Assembly: GCF_032193765.1 (NCBI RefSeq)
Contig: NZ_JAVBIJ010000001.1
Coordinates: forward strand, 2,170,001-2,234,000
Origin: Rhodoferax potami
Lineage (GTDB): Bacteria > Pseudomonadota > Gammaproteobacteria > Burkholderiales > Burkholderiaceae_C
Direction of reading: 5' to 3'
DNA: 64,000 bases
Shown here: piece after piece, positions 16,476 to 25,816 of the stretch
Numbering within the stretch: position 1 is the stretch's first letter
Layout: each line of letters opens with the position of its first letter
Notes under the pieces: generated by a model
Told to the model about the DNA's origin: nothing
The model's database searches: none
What the model saw: only the letters and a program-made list of their open reading frames with translations
Program-made: the position numbers and the translations under genes

Positions 16476-18113
16476 ATGCAGCTTTGTTTCCGACTGATTC
16501 CCTTGTGCAGCGCCCTGGTTCTGGCCGGCTGCGCAGGCCTGCCATCGGGCGGCCCCAAAGCGGATGTGGAATATGCCATCACCATCCTTCACACCAACGA
16601 CCACCATGGCCGTTTCTGGAAGAACCGCGATGGCGAATACGGCATGGCGGCCCGCAAAACCGTGGTGGACCAAATTCGCCAAGAGGTAGCTGCCGCCGGT
16701 GGCTACAGCTTGCTGCTGGACGGCGGCGATGTGAACACCGGCGTGCCCGAGTCCGACCTGCAAGATGCCGTGCCGGACTTCCGGGGCATGAACCTGCTAG
16801 GCTATGACGCGATGGCCGTGGGCAACCACGAATTCGATAAGCCGCCCGTGGTCCTGCAAATGCAGCGCGCACTGGCCACCTTCCCGATGCTGTCGGCCAA
16901 CATCTACCGCGATGGCAAGCGCATGTTTGAGCCCTACAAGATTTTCAACTTGGGGGACGTGCGGGTTGCGGTCATGGGGCTGACTACCGAAGACACCCAA
17001 AAGATGGTGCACCCCGACAACATCCGCAACGTCGAGTTCCGCAGTGTCCAGACAGAAGCTGCCAAGGTGGTGCCCGAGCTCCGCAGCAAAGCGGACATCG
17101 TGATCGCAGCCACCCACATGGGGCACTACGAAAACGGCATGCACGGCACCCAAGCACCGGGTGATGTGGAGCTGGCCCGCGCTGTCAAGGGCCTTGACAT
17201 GGTGGTGGGTGGCCACACGCAGAACCCCGCATGCATGAAGGCCGAGAACGTGCTCGACCGCGCCTATGTGCCCGGCAGTGCCTGCAAGCCCGACCAGCAA
17301 AACGGCACTTGGATCATGCAAGCCCACGAATGGGGCAAATATGTCGGGCGCGCCGACTTCACTTTCAAAAACGGCGAGTTCAAGCTGGTGAAGTACACGC
17401 TGGTACCCATCAATCTGAAGAGGCCTGTCAAAGGGGCTGATGGCAAAACCACACTGGTGAACTACGGCCCGGAGATTGCCGAATCGCCCGAAATGCTGCA
17501 ATTGCTCAAACCCTTCCAAGAGTTCGGCCAGCAGAAACTGATGGTCGAAGTCGGCAGCAGCGATGCCCGGCTGGAAGGTGACCGCACCTTAGTCCGCGCC
17601 CAACCCGCAGCGCTGGGCGTCATGATCGGCCGATCCATGATGGAAAAAATCAAGGCTGACTTTGCCGTGGTGAATGCGGGCGGCGTGCGGGACTCGCTGC
17701 CTGCCGGAAAAATCACTTATAAGGATGTGCTGACGGTGCACCCCTTTGGCAACACCATCGCTGTAGTGGACTTCAGTGGCAAAGAGGCGCTGGACTACCT
17801 GGCTGCCGTGGCCAAAATGACCGTAGGCTCGGGCGCATTCCCGCAATTCGCAGGCATTCGTCTAGAGATTGAAAAGGGCGTGGTGGTTAAAGCCAGCGTG
17901 GGTGGCAAGCCGATCGACCCGGCCGCGACCTACCGGATTGCCATCAACAACTTTGTGGCCTCGGGCGGCGATGGCTACCCCAAGGTCACCGCACATCCGA
18001 GCTACAGAGACACCGGCTTTGTGGATGCAGACGTGTTGCGGGCCTACATTGCGGCCAACAGCCCCTTGAAGGCGGCTGACTACGCACCGGGCGATCAGGT
18101 CGTTCGCCGCTGA
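16476..18113 (+). CDS. 5'-nucleotidase/UDP-sugar hydrolase family lipoprotein
   Basis: A 545-residue member of the UshA/NadN family. The signal peptide ends in the lipobox LAGC (C19), so it is a lipoprotein. Metal-site motifs are HTNDHHGRFW (D42, H44), GNHEFD (116-121), AATHMGHY and GGHTQN. The C-terminal domain carries NAGGVRDSLPAG for nucleotide binding. Such enzymes strip phosphate from extracellular nucleotides. It follows the triheme cytochrome by 7 bases and overlaps the histidine kinase start by one base (TGATG), so these genes are probably co-transcribed. Confidence 0.88.
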   Translation: MQLCFRLIPLCSALVLAGCAGLPSGGPKADVEYAITILHTNDHHGRFWKNRDGEYGMAARKTVVDQIRQEVAAAGGYSLLLDGGDVNTGVPESDLQDAVPDFRGMNLLGYDAMAVGNHEFDKPPVVLQMQRALATFPMLSANIYRDGKRMFEPYKIFNLGDVRVAVMGLTTEDTQKMVHPDNIRNVEFRSVQTEAAKVVPELRSKADIVIAATHMGHYENGMHGTQAPGDVELARAVKGLDMVVGGHTQNPACMKAENVLDRAYVPGSACKPDQQNGTWIMQAHEWGKYVGRADFTFKNGEFKLVKYTLVPINLKRPVKGADGKTTLVNYGPEIAESPEMLQLLKPFQEFGQQKLMVEVGSSDARLEGDRTLVRAQPAALGVMIGRSMMEKIKADFAVVNAGGVRDSLPAGKITYKDVLTVHPFGNTIAVVDFSGKEALDYLAAVAKMTVGSGAFPQFAGIRLEIEKGVVVKASVGGKPIDPAATYRIAINNFVASGGDGYPKVTAHPSYRDTGFVDADVLRAYIAANSPLKAADYAPGDQVVRR

Positions 18114-20314
18114 TGAGCGCTTTGTCCCGGAAGCCCCGGCCGCACTTCAATGTCCGCCGGGTGGGCGGCCCGCTGTCCAGCGGCCCGAATGCCCAGCACG
18201 TCATCATTGATGGCTATGCGCCATCGCAAATGATCGAGGACTTGCGCAAGTACCAGGCAGAACTCGAAATCCAGAACAAGGCCCTGCGCTACTCGCAGCA
18301 AGAGGCTGAGGGCGCTTCGGAGCGTTTTGCCACCCTGTTCTCCAGCGTGCCTTTGGCACTGATGGTGGTCGACGAGGGCGGCTTGGTACTCGCCAGCAAC
18401 GCCATGGCACTGCGCCTGTTTCAGCCGCTGGAGAGCGACCCGCCGCTGAACTTTTTGCTGCCTTTTGTAGGGCCTGAACACACCGACGAGGTAGCAGTGG
18501 CGTTTTCGAGTGCGCGCCAGGAAGGCACGGCAGAGGTCAACGAAGTGCAATTTTTTGCCGGCACTAAAGGCACTTTCACCGGCGATCTGCACATTGCCCG
18601 CATTGAGAACCCCAGTGACGACCTGGCCCACTTCAGCTGCGCCATCATCGACCAAGGCCCCTTGCTCACCCAGCGCCACGCGCTGCTGGAGAGCGCAGCG
18701 GTTCTGCGCCAGCGCAATGAGGACCTGCTGCTGAGCGAAAACCGCATGGCCGCCATCATCAACTCGTCGCTCGATGCCATTTTGTGTATTGACGACAAGC
18801 AGCTGATCACGGTCTTCAACCCCGCTGCTACGGCGCTGTTTGAATGCCCTGTGGAGCAAGCCTTCGGCACCAGCTTGGGTCGTTTTTTGCCGGATGTCGA
18901 AAAGGCGCTGAGCAGTGGCAATGTATCGGCACAAGCCATGCTGGGTGAATTCACCGCCACCACGCTGTCCGGCAAACAGATTTACGTGGAAATCAGCGTA
19001 TCGCTGGAGCGCCGCTTGCGCACCCGCACCCCCTTTCGGGCGGACGATCCCAACGCGATTGCCTTGCGCGGACAGCCCGGCGGGCAGGGCTCCATCACCA
19101 CTATTTTTGCCCGCGACCTGACCTCCAAGAAGCTGGCCGAGGCGCAGCGTATTGCGCTGGAAACCCAGTTGCGCGAGTCGCAAAAAATGCAGGCGATGGG
19201 CACGATGGCCGGCGGTATTGCCCATGATTTCAACAACATCCTGAGCGCGATTCTGGGTAATGTGGACTTGGCCAAGCAAGACACCCCGACGGGGTCGCAC
19301 GCGCTGGTCAGCCTGGAAGAAATCGACAAAGCCGGCCGCCGTGCGCGCGATCTGGTGCGCCAGATTTTGACCTTCAGCCGCAACGAGCCGCCCAAACGGG
19401 TTCCGCTGCAACTCAAAGAGGTCATTCAAGAAACCCAGCGCTTGGTTCGGGTTGCCATTCCGCCGGGTGTGGACCTGCGAGTCTCGATCAGCGAAGGCTG
19501 CCCGCTGGTGCTGGCCGATGCAACGCAGGTCGAGCAGGCACTGCTGAATTTGTGCACCAATGCGATTTTGGCCGTAGGCCAGCACAAAGGCTCTGTGACG
19601 ATTGAACTCGGGACCACCGAGCTGTCGCTGCCGTTCAACGACCGAATTGGCGTACCGCCGGGGCGCTACGTGACCTTGCGGGTGCGTGATACCGGCAGTG
19701 GCATGGCGCAGGAAACGATCGAGCGGATTTTTGAGCCCTTTTTCACCACTCGCCAAGTCGGCCAGGGCACGGGCCTCGGGCTGGCTGTGGTGCACGGCAT
19801 CATGCAAACCCACCAAGGTGGCATTGATGTGCAAAGCGCCCCAGGGCAAGGCAGCGTGTTCACGCTGTATTTCCCGGCCACAGGCGCCAAGCCACTCCCC
19901 ACTGTGGAGCCCGAGCCGGTGCAGGTGGTCGAAGGCCGTGGCAAACACGTGATGTATGTGGACGACGATCAGGCCCTGGTGTTTCTGGTGAACCGGGTGC
20001 TCACACGCAAAGGCTTCAAAGTGACCGTTTTCAGCGACCCGCACGAGGCCGAAGCCGCTTTGCGCAGCCAGCCTGAAAGCTTCGACCTTTTGGTGACCGA
20101 CTACAACATGCCCGGCTATAGCGGGCTCGACCTGCTGCGGGATGCCAAGGCCATCCGTGCCGACCTGCCGGTGGCACTGGCCTCCGGCTATGTGACGCCT
20201 GAAATCGAGCAACAGGCCCTCGAACAGGGCGCCAGCGCCCTGATTTACAAACCGAATGATGTGAATGAGCTCTGCGAGACCGTGCAGCGCCTGATCAGCC
20301 ACCACGATGCATAG
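18113..20314 (+). CDS. Soluble hybrid sensor histidine kinase with receiver domain
   Basis: A 733-residue protein with no membrane helix. Order: an N-terminal coiled region (about 35-70), a PAS-like domain (70-190), a second PAS domain (209-335), then a phosphoacceptor site H371 in GGIAHDFNNIL. The ATPase domain has an N-box NLCTNAI, DTGSGM and GTGLGLAVVHG. A C-terminal receiver follows, with MYVDDD and the phospho-Asp D663 in VTDYNMPG. The layout matches soluble hybrid kinases related to NtrB-like families. No response regulator with an output domain is adjacent. The start overlaps the nucleotidase stop. Confidence 0.9.
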   Translation: MSALSRKPRPHFNVRRVGGPLSSGPNAQHVIIDGYAPSQMIEDLRKYQAELEIQNKALRYSQQEAEGASERFATLFSSVPLALMVVDEGGLVLASNAMALRLFQPLESDPPLNFLLPFVGPEHTDEVAVAFSSARQEGTAEVNEVQFFAGTKGTFTGDLHIARIENPSDDLAHFSCAIIDQGPLLTQRHALLESAAVLRQRNEDLLLSENRMAAIINSSLDAILCIDDKQLITVFNPAATALFECPVEQAFGTSLGRFLPDVEKALSSGNVSAQAMLGEFTATTLSGKQIYVEISVSLERRLRTRTPFRADDPNAIALRGQPGGQGSITTIFARDLTSKKLAEAQRIALETQLRESQKMQAMGTMAGGIAHDFNNILSAILGNVDLAKQDTPTGSHALVSLEEIDKAGRRARDLVRQILTFSRNEPPKRVPLQLKEVIQETQRLVRVAIPPGVDLRVSISEGCPLVLADATQVEQALLNLCTNAILAVGQHKGSVTIELGTTELSLPFNDRIGVPPGRYVTLRVRDTGSGMAQETIERIFEPFFTTRQVGQGTGLGLAVVHGIMQTHQGGIDVQSAPGQGSVFTLYFPATGAKPLPTVEPEPVQVVEGRGKHVMYVDDDQALVFLVNRVLTRKGFKVTVFSDPHEAEAALRSQPESFDLLVTDYNMPGYSGLDLLRDAKAIRADLPVALASGYVTPEIEQQALEQGASALIYKPNDVNELCETVQRLISHHDA

Positions 20315-20981
20315 CCCGGAAGACATTTACAACCCGCCCCCCGCCGGTCTGCTGCCGGTTATTTACGTGGACGATGCAATGGTGGTGCTCAACAAGCCTG
20401 CCGGCTTGTTGACCGTGCCCGGCCGGGGCGAGGCCAAGCAAGATTGCCTGAGCAAGCGCACCCAGGATGTGTACCCCGAGGCCTTAATCGTCCACCGGCT
20501 GGACCGCGATACCTCAGGTTTGGTGGTGATGGCGCGTGGCATCGTGGCGCAGCGCGCGATCAACCTTGCCTTCGAAAAGCGCCAGGTCAACAAATGCTAC
20601 GAAGCCGTGGTGGCAGGCCTGCTGCCCCCGAGCGAGGCCTGGCAAGAGATCGACTTGCCCCTGCTAGTGGACTGGCCCAACCGGCCCAAGCGCACGGTGA
20701 ACTATGCGGAAGGCCAGCAGGCACTGACCCGCTGGCGCTGCATCGCGGCCGACACGGTGCGCAACTGCTCGCGGGTGGAGCTCGAGCCGGTGACCGGTCG
20801 CACCCACCAACTGCGGGTCCACATGCAGGCCTTGGGGCACCCGATGCTCGGCGACACGCTGTATGCCACGCCCGAGGCATTGGCCCTGTCCGACCGGCTT
20901 CAGCTGCACGCCCGCACCCTGTTGATTCCGCACCCGGTGAGCGGCGTGCAGATGGAATTCCACGCGCCGGTGCCCTTTTAA
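20307..20981 (+). CDS. RluA-family RNA pseudouridine synthase
   Basis: A 224-residue catalytic domain without an S4 domain. The active site is HRLDRDTSGLVVMAR, with catalytic D66. GRTHQLRVHMQALGHPMLGD is the family's second motif. The size fits the RluA/TruC branch, which isomerises uridine in rRNA or tRNA; I cannot name the target. The start overlaps the kinase gene by 8 bases, so translation may be coupled although the functions are unrelated. Confidence 0.87.
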   Translation: MHSPEDIYNPPPAGLLPVIYVDDAMVVLNKPAGLLTVPGRGEAKQDCLSKRTQDVYPEALIVHRLDRDTSGLVVMARGIVAQRAINLAFEKRQVNKCYEAVVAGLLPPSEAWQEIDLPLLVDWPNRPKRTVNYAEGQQALTRWRCIAADTVRNCSRVELEPVTGRTHQLRVHMQALGHPMLGDTLYATPEALALSDRLQLHARTLLIPHPVSGVQMEFHAPVPF

Positions 20982-21027
20982 GCCCTGCCTGCGGCGAGTG
21001 CCCGGGGTGAGCGCCTAAAATGGCCGG

Positions 21028-21882
21028 GTGACCCAACTACTCAATGCCGACCTCCATTGCCACTCTGTGGTGTCCGATGGCACTCTTACCCCCGAAGCGC
21101 TGGCCGAACGCGCCAAAGGCAACGGCGTGGAACTCTGGGCCCTGACGGACCACGACGAAATCGGCGGCTTACAGCGCGCACGCGACGCTGCCAAATCTCA
21201 AGGCATGGGCTACCTGACCGGCGCTGAAATCTCGGTCACCTTTTTGCACCAGACGGTGCATATCGTGGGCTTGGGCTTTGATGCCGATAACACCGATCTG
21301 CGCGAAGGCCTGCGCCGTACCCGTGGCGGGCGGCAAGAGCGCGCCATGGAAATGGCCGATGGCTTGGCCAAAGTCGGCATTAAAGACGCCTACGAGGGCG
21401 CATTGAAGTTTGTGGGCAACCCCGAGCTGATCTCCCGCACCCACTTTGCACGCTTTCTGGTCGAAAGCGGCGTGTGCAAGGAAACTAACGAGGTGTTCCG
21501 CAAATACCTCACCGAAGGTAAGCCCGGCTACGTGCCGCACCGCTGGGCGCTGCTGAAAGACGCGATTCACTGGATCACCGGCGCGGGTGGCATGGCCATC
21601 ATCGCCCACCCGGCGCGCTACAAATTCACCCCCAACGAAGAATTTGCCCTGTTCACCGAATTTAAAGGCCATGGCGGTCAAGGCGTCGAGGTCGTGACAG
21701 GCAGCCACTCGGTGGCCGAATTCGGCATTTACGCAAACACGGCCAAAGAATTCGGCCTAGCCGCGTCGCGCGGCAGCGATTTCCACAGCCCGGACGAAAG
21801 CCACACCGAACTGGGCACCCTGCCCCCGCTGCCCGCCGGCCTGACGCCGGTGTGGGAGCTGTTAAGCGCCCGCATCCAGTAA
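21028..21882 (+). CDS. PHP-domain phosphoesterase (YciV/RNase AM type)
   Basis: A 284-residue PHP protein. Metal-binding motifs are DLHCHSVVSDG (H10, H12, D17), LTDHDE, and SDFHSP near the C-terminus. The family hydrolyses nucleoside 3',5'-bisphosphates and trims 5' ends of RNA. The start is GTG at 21028; an ATG at 21020 is out of frame. It is followed by a Sua5/YciO gene, a site-2 protease and trpS, an order I associate with betaproteobacteria. Confidence 0.88.
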   Translation: MTQLLNADLHCHSVVSDGTLTPEALAERAKGNGVELWALTDHDEIGGLQRARDAAKSQGMGYLTGAEISVTFLHQTVHIVGLGFDADNTDLREGLRRTRGGRQERAMEMADGLAKVGIKDAYEGALKFVGNPELISRTHFARFLVESGVCKETNEVFRKYLTEGKPGYVPHRWALLKDAIHWITGAGGMAIIAHPARYKFTPNEEFALFTEFKGHGGQGVEVVTGSHSVAEFGIYANTAKEFGLAASRGSDFHSPDESHTELGTLPPLPAGLTPVWELLSARIQ

Positions 21883-21930
21883 CTTTTAACGACCCACCAC
21901 CGAGGACCGGCGCCCCGGCGCCGCCATGCC

Positions 21931-22554
21931 ATGGCGCAGTATTTCGAGCTTCACCCCGACAACCCGCAGCCCCGCCTGCTCAAACAAGCGATTGCGCTGC
22001 TGGAAAAAGGCGGCATTCTGGCCGTCCCCACCAACTCCAGCTACGCGCTGGTCTGCCACCTCGATGACAAAGTGGCTGCCGACAAGCTGCGCAGCATCCG
22101 TGGTGTGGACGACAAGCACCACCTCACCCTGCTGTGCCGCGACCTGAGCGAGCTGGCCAACTACGCGCGGGTGGACAACAAACAATACCGCCTGCTCAAG
22201 GCCGCCACGCCCGGGGCCTACACCTTCATTCTGGAAGCCAGCAAGGAAGTGCCGCGCCGGGTCAGCCACCCTTCGCGCAAGACCATCGGCCTGCGGGTGC
22301 CTGAGCATCATGTGCTCCAGGAGCTGCTAGCCCTCTACGGATCTGCGCTTCTAGCTACTACTTTGATAGCAAAAGGTGAGACTGAACCGCTCAACGACGC
22401 CCACGATATCCGCGAGCGCTACGAGCACCAGATTGCCGGCGTACTCGATTCCGGCGCCTGTGCCCAGGAGCCAACCACTGTGGTGGACCTCACCGGCGAT
22501 GAACCCGAGCTGATCCGCCAAGGCGGCGGAGACCCTGCCCTGCTCGGGCTCTAA
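21931..22554 (+). CDS. L-threonylcarbamoyladenylate synthase family (Sua5/YciO/YrdC)
   Basis: A 207-residue YrdC-fold protein. KGGILAVPTNSSYAL and the KxR/SxN surfaces KHHLTLLCRDLSEL and SRKTIGLRVPEH identify the family. TsaC/Sua5 enzymes make threonylcarbamoyl-AMP for tRNA t6A; the YciO branch, to which this is probably closer, is less certain in role. A copy of the dispersed repeat spans codons around 22328-22374 and brings a run of rare codons (CTA, ACT, ATA) without changing the family's usual length there. Confidence 0.83.
   Translation: MAQYFELHPDNPQPRLLKQAIALLEKGGILAVPTNSSYALVCHLDDKVAADKLRSIRGVDDKHHLTLLCRDLSELANYARVDNKQYRLLKAATPGAYTFILEASKEVPRRVSHPSRKTIGLRVPEHHVLQELLALYGSALLATTLIAKGETEPLNDAHDIRERYEHQIAGVLDSGACAQEPTTVVDLTGDEPELIRQGGGDPALLGL
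22328..22374 (+). repeat. Dispersed two-hairpin repeat, copy inside the Sua5/YciO gene
   Basis: TAGC, an 11-base spacer, CTGCGC, then AGCTACTACTTTGATAGC. Landmark spacing equals that of the metG copy. The protein segment encoded (about LALYGSALLATTLIAK) sits where the family normally has LL-x-TTL, so the DNA similarity coexists with a conserved protein motif. Confidence 0.55.
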
Positions 22555-22601
22555 GCCTCGCGGCGTATCCTTTTTTTATTCCCAACCGAGACCTTGCGCC
22601 T

Positions 22602-23270
22602 GTGGACTTTGCCAACCTGATTCAAACCATCGCGATTTACGCACTGCCGGTGCTGTTTGCCATTACGGTGCACGAAGCCGCCCACGGCTATGCCGCACGG
22701 TACTTTGGCGATAACACGGCGGCCATGCTGGGCCGCATCACCCTGAATCCGGCCAAGCACATCGATCCGATCGGCACCATCCTGATGCCGCTGATGCTCT
22801 ATGTCGCGACCTCAGGCGCATTTCTTTTTGGTTATGCCAAGCCCGTGCCGGTACGCTTTGGCAATCTGCGCAACCCCAAGCGCGACATGGTGTGGGTGGC
22901 CTTGGCCGGTCCGGGCGCCAATCTGGCCATGGCGCTGGCCTGGGGTGCGGGCTTGTACCTGCTGTCGGGCGCAGGGGTGACCGAACCCTTTTTCCTCAAA
23001 ATGTGCCAAGGCGGTGTGCTGGTGAATGTGGTGATGTTTGCCTTCAACCTGTTCCCGCTGCCACCTTTGGATGGCGGGCGCATTCTGGTCGGCTTGCTGC
23101 CGATACGCCAAGCGATGGCTGTGTCCCGCGTGGAGCCTTGGGGGTTTTTTATTGTGATGGCGCTGGTGATTGCCGGCGTCCTCAGCACCGTGTGGATGCA
23201 GCCGGTCATGGGTTTGACATTTGACCTGATCGACCTGCTCCTCACTCCTTTTTCCTGGCTGGCGCGCTAA
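22602..23270 (+). CDS. Site-2 protease family membrane metalloprotease (M50)
   Basis: A 222-residue membrane protein with about six helices. The zinc motif is H24-E25-A-A-H28 in the first helix; the second zinc motif is NLFPLPPLDGG, which carries the metal-binding Asp. These enzymes cut within or near the membrane. This short form lacks a PDZ domain, so its substrate is unknown. The start is GTG at 22602; its place before trpS is a familiar arrangement in this bacterial group. Confidence 0.87.
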   Translation: MDFANLIQTIAIYALPVLFAITVHEAAHGYAARYFGDNTAAMLGRITLNPAKHIDPIGTILMPLMLYVATSGAFLFGYAKPVPVRFGNLRNPKRDMVWVALAGPGANLAMALAWGAGLYLLSGAGVTEPFFLKMCQGGVLVNVVMFAFNLFPLPPLDGGRILVGLLPIRQAMAVSRVEPWGFFIVMALVIAGVLSTVWMQPVMGLTFDLIDLLLTPFSWLAR

Positions 23271-23310
23271 GCTGCAGGCCGCACTTGTTTTGTCTGATTG
23301 ATTTGCACCC

Positions 23311-24639
23311 ATGAGCACTGTTCGCTTCCTTACCGGCATTACCACCTCCGGCACACCGCATTTGGGCAACTATGTCGGGTCGATCCGCCCCGCAGTCCGC
23401 GCCAGCAAAACGCCTGGGGTGGAAAGCTTCTACTTTCTGGCCGACTACCACGCCCTGATCAAGACCGAAGATCCAGCGCGCATCCAGCGCTCCACGCTGG
23501 AGATTGCCGCCAGCTGGTTGGCAGCCGGGTTGGACCCGGCGCATGTGACCTTCTACCGCCAGTCGGACATCCCCGAGATCCCCGAGTTGTGCTGGTTTTT
23601 GACCTGCGTGACCGGCAAAGGCGTGCTCAACCGCGCCCATGCCTATAAGGCGTCGGTCGACAAAAACACCGCGGCTGGCACGGACCCGGATGCCGATGTG
23701 ACCGCCGGCCTGTTCATGTACCCGGTGCTCATGGGCGCCGATATTTTGATGTTCAACGCCCACAAAGTGCCGGTAGGGCGCGACCAGATCCAGCACATTG
23801 AAATGGCGCGCGACATGGCCGCCAGCTTCAACCATCGGTACGGCGAGCACTTTGTGCCGCCTGAGGCCGAGATCGAAGCTTCTGTGGCCACACTGCCCGG
23901 GCTGGATGGCCGCAAGATGAGCAAAAGCTACGACAACACGATTCCCCTGTTCAGCAGCCGCGAGCAACTGAAGAAGTTGATTGCCGGCATCAAAACCGAC
24001 TCGCGTGCGCCCGGCGAGCCCAAGGACACCGAAGGCTCCGCGCTCTTCCAGATCTACCAGGCTTTTGCCACCGAAGAAGAAACTGCAGCACTGCGCCAAG
24101 CCTATGCCGATGGCATCGCGTGGGGCGATGCGAAAAACACCTTGTTGGAGCGGATTGACCAAGAAATCGCCCCGATGCGCGCCGCCTATGAAGACTACAT
24201 GGCCCACCCCGAAAAGGTGGAGGCGCTGCTGTTTGCCGGTGCCGACAAAGCACGCGCCATTGCCACGCCTTTCATGACCCGCTTGCGCAGCGCGGTAGGC
24301 CTGCGCCGGTTGAGTGCCAGCACCCAGCCCCAAGCAGCCAAGGCAGACAAGGTGGCGCTCGCCAGTTTCAAGCAATACCGCGAAAAAGACGGCCAGTTTT
24401 ACTTCAAGCTCGCAGCCGCGGATGGCGAAGTGCTACTGCAAAGCAAGGCGTTTGACTCCGGCAAGGTGGCAGGCCAAACCATTGCACAGTTGCAGCGCGA
24501 CGGTGCTGCGGCTCTGGCAGCACTCACAGAGGTGCTCGAACCCATGGACACTGCGGCCCACACTGCCGCAAGCGCGGCACTGGTCGCGCTGGCCGAAGCG
24601 GCTGCGCTGGCCGCCCAAGAAAAAGCCGCCAAGGCCTGA
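23311..24639 (+). CDS. trpS: Tryptophanyl-tRNA synthetase with C-terminal extension
   Basis: A 442-residue class I synthetase that charges tRNA-Trp. PHLGN (16-20) is the HIGH-type motif and KMSKS is at 202-206. DPAHVTFYRQSD and PVLMGADILMF are TrpRS-specific. The common bacterial enzyme has about 330-350 residues; the extra hundred here includes a segment (DGQFYFKLAAADGEVLLQS) that looks like a DUF1508/YegP-type repeat, then an Ala-rich tail. The extension's role is unknown. Confidence 0.93.
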   Translation: MSTVRFLTGITTSGTPHLGNYVGSIRPAVRASKTPGVESFYFLADYHALIKTEDPARIQRSTLEIAASWLAAGLDPAHVTFYRQSDIPEIPELCWFLTCVTGKGVLNRAHAYKASVDKNTAAGTDPDADVTAGLFMYPVLMGADILMFNAHKVPVGRDQIQHIEMARDMAASFNHRYGEHFVPPEAEIEASVATLPGLDGRKMSKSYDNTIPLFSSREQLKKLIAGIKTDSRAPGEPKDTEGSALFQIYQAFATEEETAALRQAYADGIAWGDAKNTLLERIDQEIAPMRAAYEDYMAHPEKVEALLFAGADKARAIATPFMTRLRSAVGLRRLSASTQPQAAKADKVALASFKQYREKDGQFYFKLAAADGEVLLQSKAFDSGKVAGQTIAQLQRDGAAALAALTEVLEPMDTAAHTAASAALVALAEAAALAAQEKAAKA

Positions 24640-24649
24640 TGTAACCCGC

Positions 24650-25306
24650 CTACGGTGCCAGCACCCGCACTTGCAGCAAGCGGCGGGTCTCGGTGCTGCC
24701 TTTGCTACTGAACGTGCCTTGCCGGGCGGGCGCATTCCCCGTGGCCGCAATCGTGACCCACTGCCCTAGCGGGGTGGTAACCGTCGTGCTGAGTTGCTGG
24801 CGGGTCTGGCTGGGCATGTCAGGGTTATGGCGCACTGCCATGTCCGCCTGCTGTAGCTCGATCTCTACCGTGGCATCTTGATTGCCCCCCGCCCAGCGCG
24901 GGGACACGGTCATGCTCTGGCCCACCTCGAACCACTGCACCGACTGCGCCACACCGCCCCCTGTGCTGCTGACCGATGTGCCACCCGAGCTGACGCTGTT
25001 GCTTTGGCTGCTGGCGGATTGCACCCACTGCACGGGGATAGCTTGGTTCATGCGCAGGCTGCCTTTTTCGCCATTGCGCACCTGGATTTTTTGGGGCGCC
25101 ATAACGGGCGTGTCCGGCTGGGTGCCGATGCGCATGGCACCGTCTTCCCGGCCCTCTTCGACCTGCCGCAACTCGACCGTCAGATCCCGCTTAGGCAACT
25201 TCGACTCTTTGGCCGGCTGGGCCGCGTGGGCGGCCAGTGGCATCACCACCGCCAAGGCCCAGAGCAGTACGCCTGCACGGGGCATCCACGCCAAATCAAA
25301 ACGCAT
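24650..25306 (-). CDS. Exported protein of unknown function
   Basis: A 218-residue protein with an N-terminal signal peptide (GVLLWALAVVMPLAAHA, cut near residue 29). The mature part has a strand rich in DLTVELRQVEEG, a Ser/Gly-rich flexible stretch (about 105-125), and a C-terminal region with LGQWVTIAATG, then RRLLQVRVLAP. The strand pattern is reminiscent of short secretin-type domains, but I would not call it one. It lies convergent to trpS and ends a minus-strand run with the SRPBCC and EAL genes. Confidence 0.7.
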   Translation of the reverse strand: MRFDLAWMPRAGVLLWALAVVMPLAAHAAQPAKESKLPKRDLTVELRQVEEGREDGAMRIGTQPDTPVMAPQKIQVRNGEKGSLRMNQAIPVQWVQSASSQSNSVSSGGTSVSSTGGGVAQSVQWFEVGQSMTVSPRWAGGNQDATVEIELQQADMAVRHNPDMPSQTRQQLSTTVTTPLGQWVTIAATGNAPARQGTFSSKGSTETRRLLQVRVLAP

Positions 25307-25315
25307 ACAAGCTCC

Positions 25316-25816
25316 TCAAAGTGCCGGTGGCATACCGCCGGTGGCCTGGATCGACAGGCTTTCTAGCCATAAGGCATGGCCATCGTACATCCGATAGGGC
25401 ATAAAAAAATGCATCAAGCGCGCGCCCCAGCCGTGCTGTGTTTCTTCGGTCAGTACCCTGCAGCCGCCGGCTTGCGGGATGATCAGCCACGCGTGATAGA
25501 CCTCGGCCCCGAGGCCGATGCCGTTCCAGGCGATCCGCTCACACGGAACAAACTCTTGCACGCACGAGCGGATATGCACCCCGAACGTCTTCCATTCGAA
25601 CTCTAGGCCCAAGGCCAAATCACGGCTGCGGCCATGGGCCCAATCAACTTTGGAGTTGGCATACCACGTGGGCCACAAAGGCGCGCGGATCAGCCAAGCC
25701 CAGATGTGCTCGGCCGGCGCCGGAATAAACAAGTCGTTCACCACATGCACCGGCGCGTGGTCGGGGTGAAAGTGTGCGGGCCACTGGATTGCAGGGGCTA
25801 GGGTGCTTGTAGGCAT
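25316..25816 (-). CDS. SRPBCC family protein
   Basis: A 166-residue protein with a polyketide cyclase/START-like pattern: VNDLFIPAPAEHIWAWLIRAPLWPTWY at the N-terminus, a sheet core, and HFFMPYRMYDGHALWLESL as the C-terminal helix. Ligand unknown. Its ATG overlaps the stop codon of the EAL gene by one base (TGATG), so the two are translationally coupled. Confidence 0.78.
   Translation of the reverse strand: MPTSTLAPAIQWPAHFHPDHAPVHVVNDLFIPAPAEHIWAWLIRAPLWPTWYANSKVDWAHGRSRDLALGLEFEWKTFGVHIRSCVQEFVPCERIAWNGIGLGAEVYHAWLIIPQAGGCRVLTEETQHGWGARLMHFFMPYRMYDGHALWLESLSIQATGGMPPAL

Noticed and set aside
18095..20326. A 743-codon minus-strand frame
   Set aside because: It mirrors the histidine kinase almost end to end. 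The plus-strand frame has all kinase and receiver motifs and coupled junctions.
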